Part shown: positions 61,034 through 63,965 of the stretch, one piece after another
Layout: every line of letters starts with the position of its first letter
Position numbering within the stretch: the stretch's first letter is position 1
Assembly: GCF_004352915.1 (NCBI RefSeq)
Contig: NZ_SJSY01000058.1
Coordinates: forward strand, 1-63,965
Length of the DNA stretch: 63,965 nucleotides
Source of the DNA: Flavobacterium zhairuonense
GTDB lineage: Bacteria > Bacteroidota > Bacteroidia > Flavobacteriales > Flavobacteriaceae
Reading direction: 5' to 3'
Made by a program: the position numbers and the translations under genes
The notes under the pieces: generated by a model
What the model was told of the DNA's origin: nothing
What the model saw: the letters and a program-made list of their open reading frames with translations, nothing else
Databases searched by the model: none

Positions 61034-61741
61034 TTATAATGATAGTTTAGCTAAATAATCATAATGTTCGCCTTCTAAAATTAGCTCACATTGCAATCCA
61101 TTTGCGTTTGCCGCATTTTGAAGTGTATTGTAATCCAAATAAAGCCAGTTAAAAGTTTCTTCTTTTTCGCCTTTGTACGAAAGGTTGAAAGTTAATTCTC
61201 CATAATAATCATTGTCAGACGGAATCCATTTTCCTCCATCCTCATCTTCATCAAACATATAAATGATATCTGAGCTGTCAATTAAAATTTGCCCACCGGG
61301 ATTCAAAAGTGATTTTAATTTCAATAGATATGCATTGCAGTTTTCTAGTTTTCCAAAGATTCCAGTTCCGTTCATTAGCAATAGTATGGTGTCAAATTTT
61401 TCTCCTTCAAAACTCAGGATGTCTTTAACTATACTGTTTTTTAGCCCACGTAATTGACAGGTTTCGATTGCTTTTTCTGAAATATCTATTGAAGTAACAT
61501 CTAAATTACGATCATTTTGAAGAGAAAGACTATGACTTCCTGCGCCACATCCTACGTCCAAAATTTTGCCGAAAGATAATTGAAGTGCTTTTTGTTCCAA
61601 TTTTGGCATTTCATCATAGGAACGAAATAAATAGGCAACACTCATTTCATCTTCTTCAGAAATAGATGTTTCGGTAATGATATCTTCTGGTTTGTTGTTA
61701 GTTTGGAAATCGTATATTGCTTTCCCAAAAAGATCTTTCAT
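61034..61741 (-). CDS. Class I SAM-dependent methyltransferase
   Basis: A 235-residue enzyme with the SAM-binding motif ILDVGCGAGSHSLSL (about 59-73), acidic residue in VTSIDISEKAI (about 80-90) and the motif after strand 4 (FDTILLLMNGTGIFG). The substrate is unknown. It is co-transcribed with the DinB-like gene. Its start lies opposite the YkgJ-type gene across a short divergent spacer that contains an inverted TTTCAAG-type repeat. Confidence 0.88.
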   Translation of the reverse strand: MKDLFGKAIYDFQTNNKPEDIITETSISEEDEMSVAYLFRSYDEMPKLEQKALQLSFGKILDVGCGAGSHSLSLQNDRNLDVTSIDISEKAIETCQLRGLKNSIVKDILSFEGEKFDTILLLMNGTGIFGKLENCNAYLLKLKSLLNPGGQILIDSSDIIYMFDEDEDGGKWIPSDNDYYGELTFNLSYKGEKEETFNWLYLDYNTLQNAANANGLQCELILEGEHYDYLAKLSL

Positions 61742-61815
61742 CGTAATTTAGTTCAAAGATTAAGGTTTCAAGTTTAAAGTTGTTTAATTTTGCAGTTCAA
61801 CTTGAAATTTTAAAC

Positions 61816-62310
61816 TTGAAACAAATTTTAAACAACTTAAATAAGTTAGCCAAAGATAAGCATATCGAAAACAAAAAGTATTTTGATAAGCTTAAAAAGA
61901 AACAGCCTAAGAATTTGGATTATATTATGCAGGATTTGCATGATGCCGAATTTAAGAAAACAGATTGTCTGCAATGCGCAAATTGTTGCAAGACGACGGG
62001 GCCATTATTTACTTTGGCTGATATTGAAAGAATCTCTAAATCATTCAGACAAAAGCCACAGCAGTTTATTGATCAGTATTTGAGAATCGATGAAGATAAA
62101 GACTATGTTTTAAAAAGCGTTCCTTGTACTTTTTTGGATAGCGAAAATTACTGCATGATTTATGATGTTCGCCCAAAAGCTTGTCGCGAGTTCCCGCATA
62201 CAGACCGCAAGAAGTTTCATCAAATATCGGATTTGACGTTAAAGAATGTTGCCATTTGCCCAGCGGCTTATAATATTGTGGAAGAAATGAAAAAGAAACT
62301 TCCGTTATAA
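61816..62310 (+). CDS. YkgJ family cysteine cluster protein
   Basis: A 164-residue protein. The TTG at 61816 is preferred as start because the following KQILNNLNKLAKDKH reads as a normal N terminus; the frame is open to 61780. Cys clusters CLQCANCC (near 58-65), CTFLDSENYC and the KACREFPH segment fit the YkgJ/UPF0153 family of predicted zinc or iron-sulfur binders. The function is not known. The start codon lies in one arm of an inverted repeat of TTTCAAG-type sequence (about 61766-61821). Confidence 0.8.
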   Translation: MKQILNNLNKLAKDKHIENKKYFDKLKKKQPKNLDYIMQDLHDAEFKKTDCLQCANCCKTTGPLFTLADIERISKSFRQKPQQFIDQYLRIDEDKDYVLKSVPCTFLDSENYCMIYDVRPKACREFPHTDRKKFHQISDLTLKNVAICPAAYNIVEEMKKKLPL

Positions 62311-62421
62311 GGAGTTTAAAAACTGCTAATTGTTTTTTAAAGCAATTCTATTCTGGTTTTTTAAATGTATTTTTGAATTGAAGAAAATACAAATCATAAA
62401 TATCAAAACAAGATCAATAAA

Positions 62422-63657
62422 TTGAATTTAGAATATTTTATAGCCAAGAGACTTATTACTGCAAAAGATTATAAAAGCAGTATCTCGGCGCCGATCATAA
62501 AAATTGCTATTTCGGCTATTGCAATTGGAATTATTATGATGTTGGTTTCAGTCGCAACCGGAATTGGCTTGCAGCAAAAAATCCGTGATAAAATCTCTGC
62601 TTTTAATGGGCAAGTCATTATATCGAATTTTGACAATAATAATTCTGAAGCGACATTAACTCCAATTTCAAAAAAACAAGATTTTTATCCCAATTTCAAA
62701 TCGGTTCCAGATGTAAAACACATCCAGGCAATTGCTACTAAAGCTGGAATTATTAGGACTCAAAATGCTTTTGAAGGAATTATTTTTAAAGGAGTGGGAG
62801 CAGATTATGACTGGAACAGTATAAAAGAATATCTCGTTGAAGGGAGATTGCCTGATTTTTCAAAATCACTAAATGAAGAAGTCATTGTTTCTAGATTTCT
62901 TGCAGACCGGCTTAACTTGAAACTGGGAGATAGTTTTAATACTTTTTTTATAAAAGAAGAACAAGGTAAAATGCCTAACAGTCGCCGATTTAAAATTGCA
63001 GGTATTTTTAGTTCGGGCTTTCAAGATTTTGATGCAACTTTTATAATAGGTGATATTCGCCATATTCAACGAATCAATAAGTGGACGCCTGAGCAGATTG
63101 GTGCTTTTGAAGTTTTTGTAAAAGATTTTACTAAAATTAAGCAAACAGGTAATCAGATTTACGAACAGACACCGTCAGGACTAGATACTAAGACTATAAT
63201 TGAAAAGTATAGTTATATTTTTGATTGGTTACAGCTTTTTGACTTTAATATAGTGGTGATTTTAGGGGTTATGATTCTAGTTGCTACTATAAATATGGTG
63301 GTAGCACTTTTAGTTCTAATTTTAGAGCGCACACAAATGATAGGGATTTTAAAATCACTAGGCGCAAACAATTGGACTGTCCGAAAAATATTTTTATATA
63401 ATGCTTTCTATTTAATAATAAGAGGACTGTTTTGGGGCAATCTTATCGGGATCTCAATTTTATTGATCCAGCAGCAATTTGGAGTTGTTCATTTAAACCC
63501 TGAAAACTATTATGTAAATCAAGCTCCAGTATATTTAAATTGGGGTTACGTAATTGCATTAAATCTACTGACAATAATAATTTGCTTTTTAGTATTACTA
63601 ATACCATCCTATATAATAACCAAGATATCTCCAGTCAAAGCAATTCGTTTTGATTAA
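62422..63657 (+). CDS. FtsX-like ABC transporter permease (LolC/E type)
   Basis: A 411-residue inner-membrane protein starting at TTG. Membrane helices lie at about 22-45, 275-300, 325-350 and 375-400, with a large periplasmic domain (about 50-260) between the first two, the MacB/LolCE layout. It is the permease of an ABC system that would release lipoproteins or extrude substrates; the ATPase is not in the visible neighbourhood. The FtsX domain shows MILVATINMVVALLVLILERTQMIGILKSLGA. Confidence 0.88.
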   Translation: MNLEYFIAKRLITAKDYKSSISAPIIKIAISAIAIGIIMMLVSVATGIGLQQKIRDKISAFNGQVIISNFDNNNSEATLTPISKKQDFYPNFKSVPDVKHIQAIATKAGIIRTQNAFEGIIFKGVGADYDWNSIKEYLVEGRLPDFSKSLNEEVIVSRFLADRLNLKLGDSFNTFFIKEEQGKMPNSRRFKIAGIFSSGFQDFDATFIIGDIRHIQRINKWTPEQIGAFEVFVKDFTKIKQTGNQIYEQTPSGLDTKTIIEKYSYIFDWLQLFDFNIVVILGVMILVATINMVVALLVLILERTQMIGILKSLGANNWTVRKIFLYNAFYLIIRGLFWGNLIGISILLIQQQFGVVHLNPENYYVNQAPVYLNWGYVIALNLLTIIICFLVLLIPSYIITKISPVKAIRFD

Positions 63658-63678
63658 TTGTTATAATACAAGTTTTCC

Positions 63679-63711
63679 AACCCGACAGGTTTTAAAAACC
63701 TGTCGGGTTTG
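63679..63711 (+). terminator. Terminator of the permease gene (AACCCGACAG family)
   Basis: AACCCGACAGGTTTT and its exact complement form a 15-bp stem followed by T residues, 21 bases after the stop. Confidence 0.9.
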
Positions 63712-63849
63712 TTTTTTTATACATATATATAAGTAGAAAGGTTGCGCTATAATATATAAGAGCATTTTTTTGAGACAGATCAAAGCCGAAGCCTCTTTGA
63801 GTTTTGGAATTTGAAATTTAGAAAATTTGGAATTTTGATTTTGATCAGG

Positions 63850-63940
63850 AGCTATTTCCCGCTATCCGCTCCAATCTTTTGCTTTTTAAAGAAAAAAGCA
63901 AAAGGATTTCCTCCCGATGCTTCGGGACTATCGGGGCTAT
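63850..63940. repeat. Candidate dispersed repeat at the right edge
   Basis: A hairpin of about 15 bp (AATCTTTTGCTTTTT with AAAAAGCAAAAGGATT) is followed by TCCCGA-TGCT-TCGGGA and CTATCGGGGCTA. The GC-rich phrases (CCCGCTATCCGCTCC, CTATCGGGGCTATGG) are unlike the surrounding AT-rich sequence and look like a repeat that may continue past the window. No gene is seen from 63658 to the end. Confidence 0.4.
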
Positions 63941-63965
63941 GGCATCGGTTTTTTGGAGAAGAACC

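Noticed and set aside
1..63965. tRNA, rRNA, integrase, prophage or classical transposase genes
   Set aside because: None was recognised on either strand; the only mobile-element signal is the repeat-bounded GIY-YIG unit.

Overview
The window is AT-rich bacterial chromosome that reads as a Flavobacterium-type member of the Bacteroidota. The grounds are the protein families (DUF3857, DUF1800/DUF1501, DUF3109, DUF4412, SusC-like plug sequence, an ExbB-ExbD-ExbD-TonB operon), the frequent start codons without a Shine-Dalgarno sequence, several TTG starts, and promoter boxes of the TAnnTTTG type. The genus is inferred from general resemblance, not from a database search. I saw no rRNA, tRNA, CRISPR array, prophage or classical insertion sequence. 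Most of the window is ordinary core genome. The unusual content is in the spacers and in a few odd proteins.

Layout. 1-7.9 kb: TerB-like protein, then a tight run of HupE-like protein, dCMP deaminase, S41 protease and NTF2-like protein, small lipoprotein and membrane genes, a flavin-domain protein and MarC. 8.2-12 kb: class Ia ribonucleotide reductase (nrdB then nrdA). 12.8-15.5 kb: a DUF1800/DUF1501 pair. 15.8-20.2 kb: the phenylalanine/tyrosine operon (prephenate dehydratase, aminotransferase, prephenate dehydrogenase, DAHP synthase-chorismate mutase), preceded by a Phe/Tyr-rich leader peptide and an attenuator. 20.5-25.5 kb: a secreted BNR-repeat protein and a large chimeric VIT/VWA/TonB-linker/plug/TPR/DUF2135 protein. 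25.7-36.3 kb: rsgA, dtd, three tandem DUF3857 proteins, a MazG-like enzyme, aroA and queA. 36.6-53.5 kb: kynureninase and kynurenine 3-monooxygenase 12.6 kb apart, a predicted flavin/iron-sulfur protein, a GIY-YIG nuclease, an AsmA-like protein, a penicillin acylase, two serine hydrolases, an AraC regulator, an acetyltransferase and a HerA-like ATPase. 53.9-59.7 kb: exbB-exbD-exbD-tonB followed by a small membrane protein, a PstS-like lipoprotein and a TPR protein. 59.7-63.7 kb: queE, a DinB-like protein, a methyltransferase, a YkgJ-type protein and an ABC permease.

The strongest candidate for an undescribed system is at about 40.73-41.27 kb. A single GIY-YIG nuclease gene sits between the two halves of a palindromic repeat whose short, gene-less relatives (about 100 bp) occur nearby at 40.6 kb and at 15.5 kb. 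This looks like a nuclease-bearing mobile element with miniature derivatives. Other points worth attention are the attenuator of the aromatic operon, a protein that carries a circularly permuted copy of the TonB periplasmic linker found 32 kb away, two DUF3857 paralogues that have lost the transglutaminase Cys and His, and several families of palindromes and 7/8-base degenerate tandem tracts that fill the spacers.
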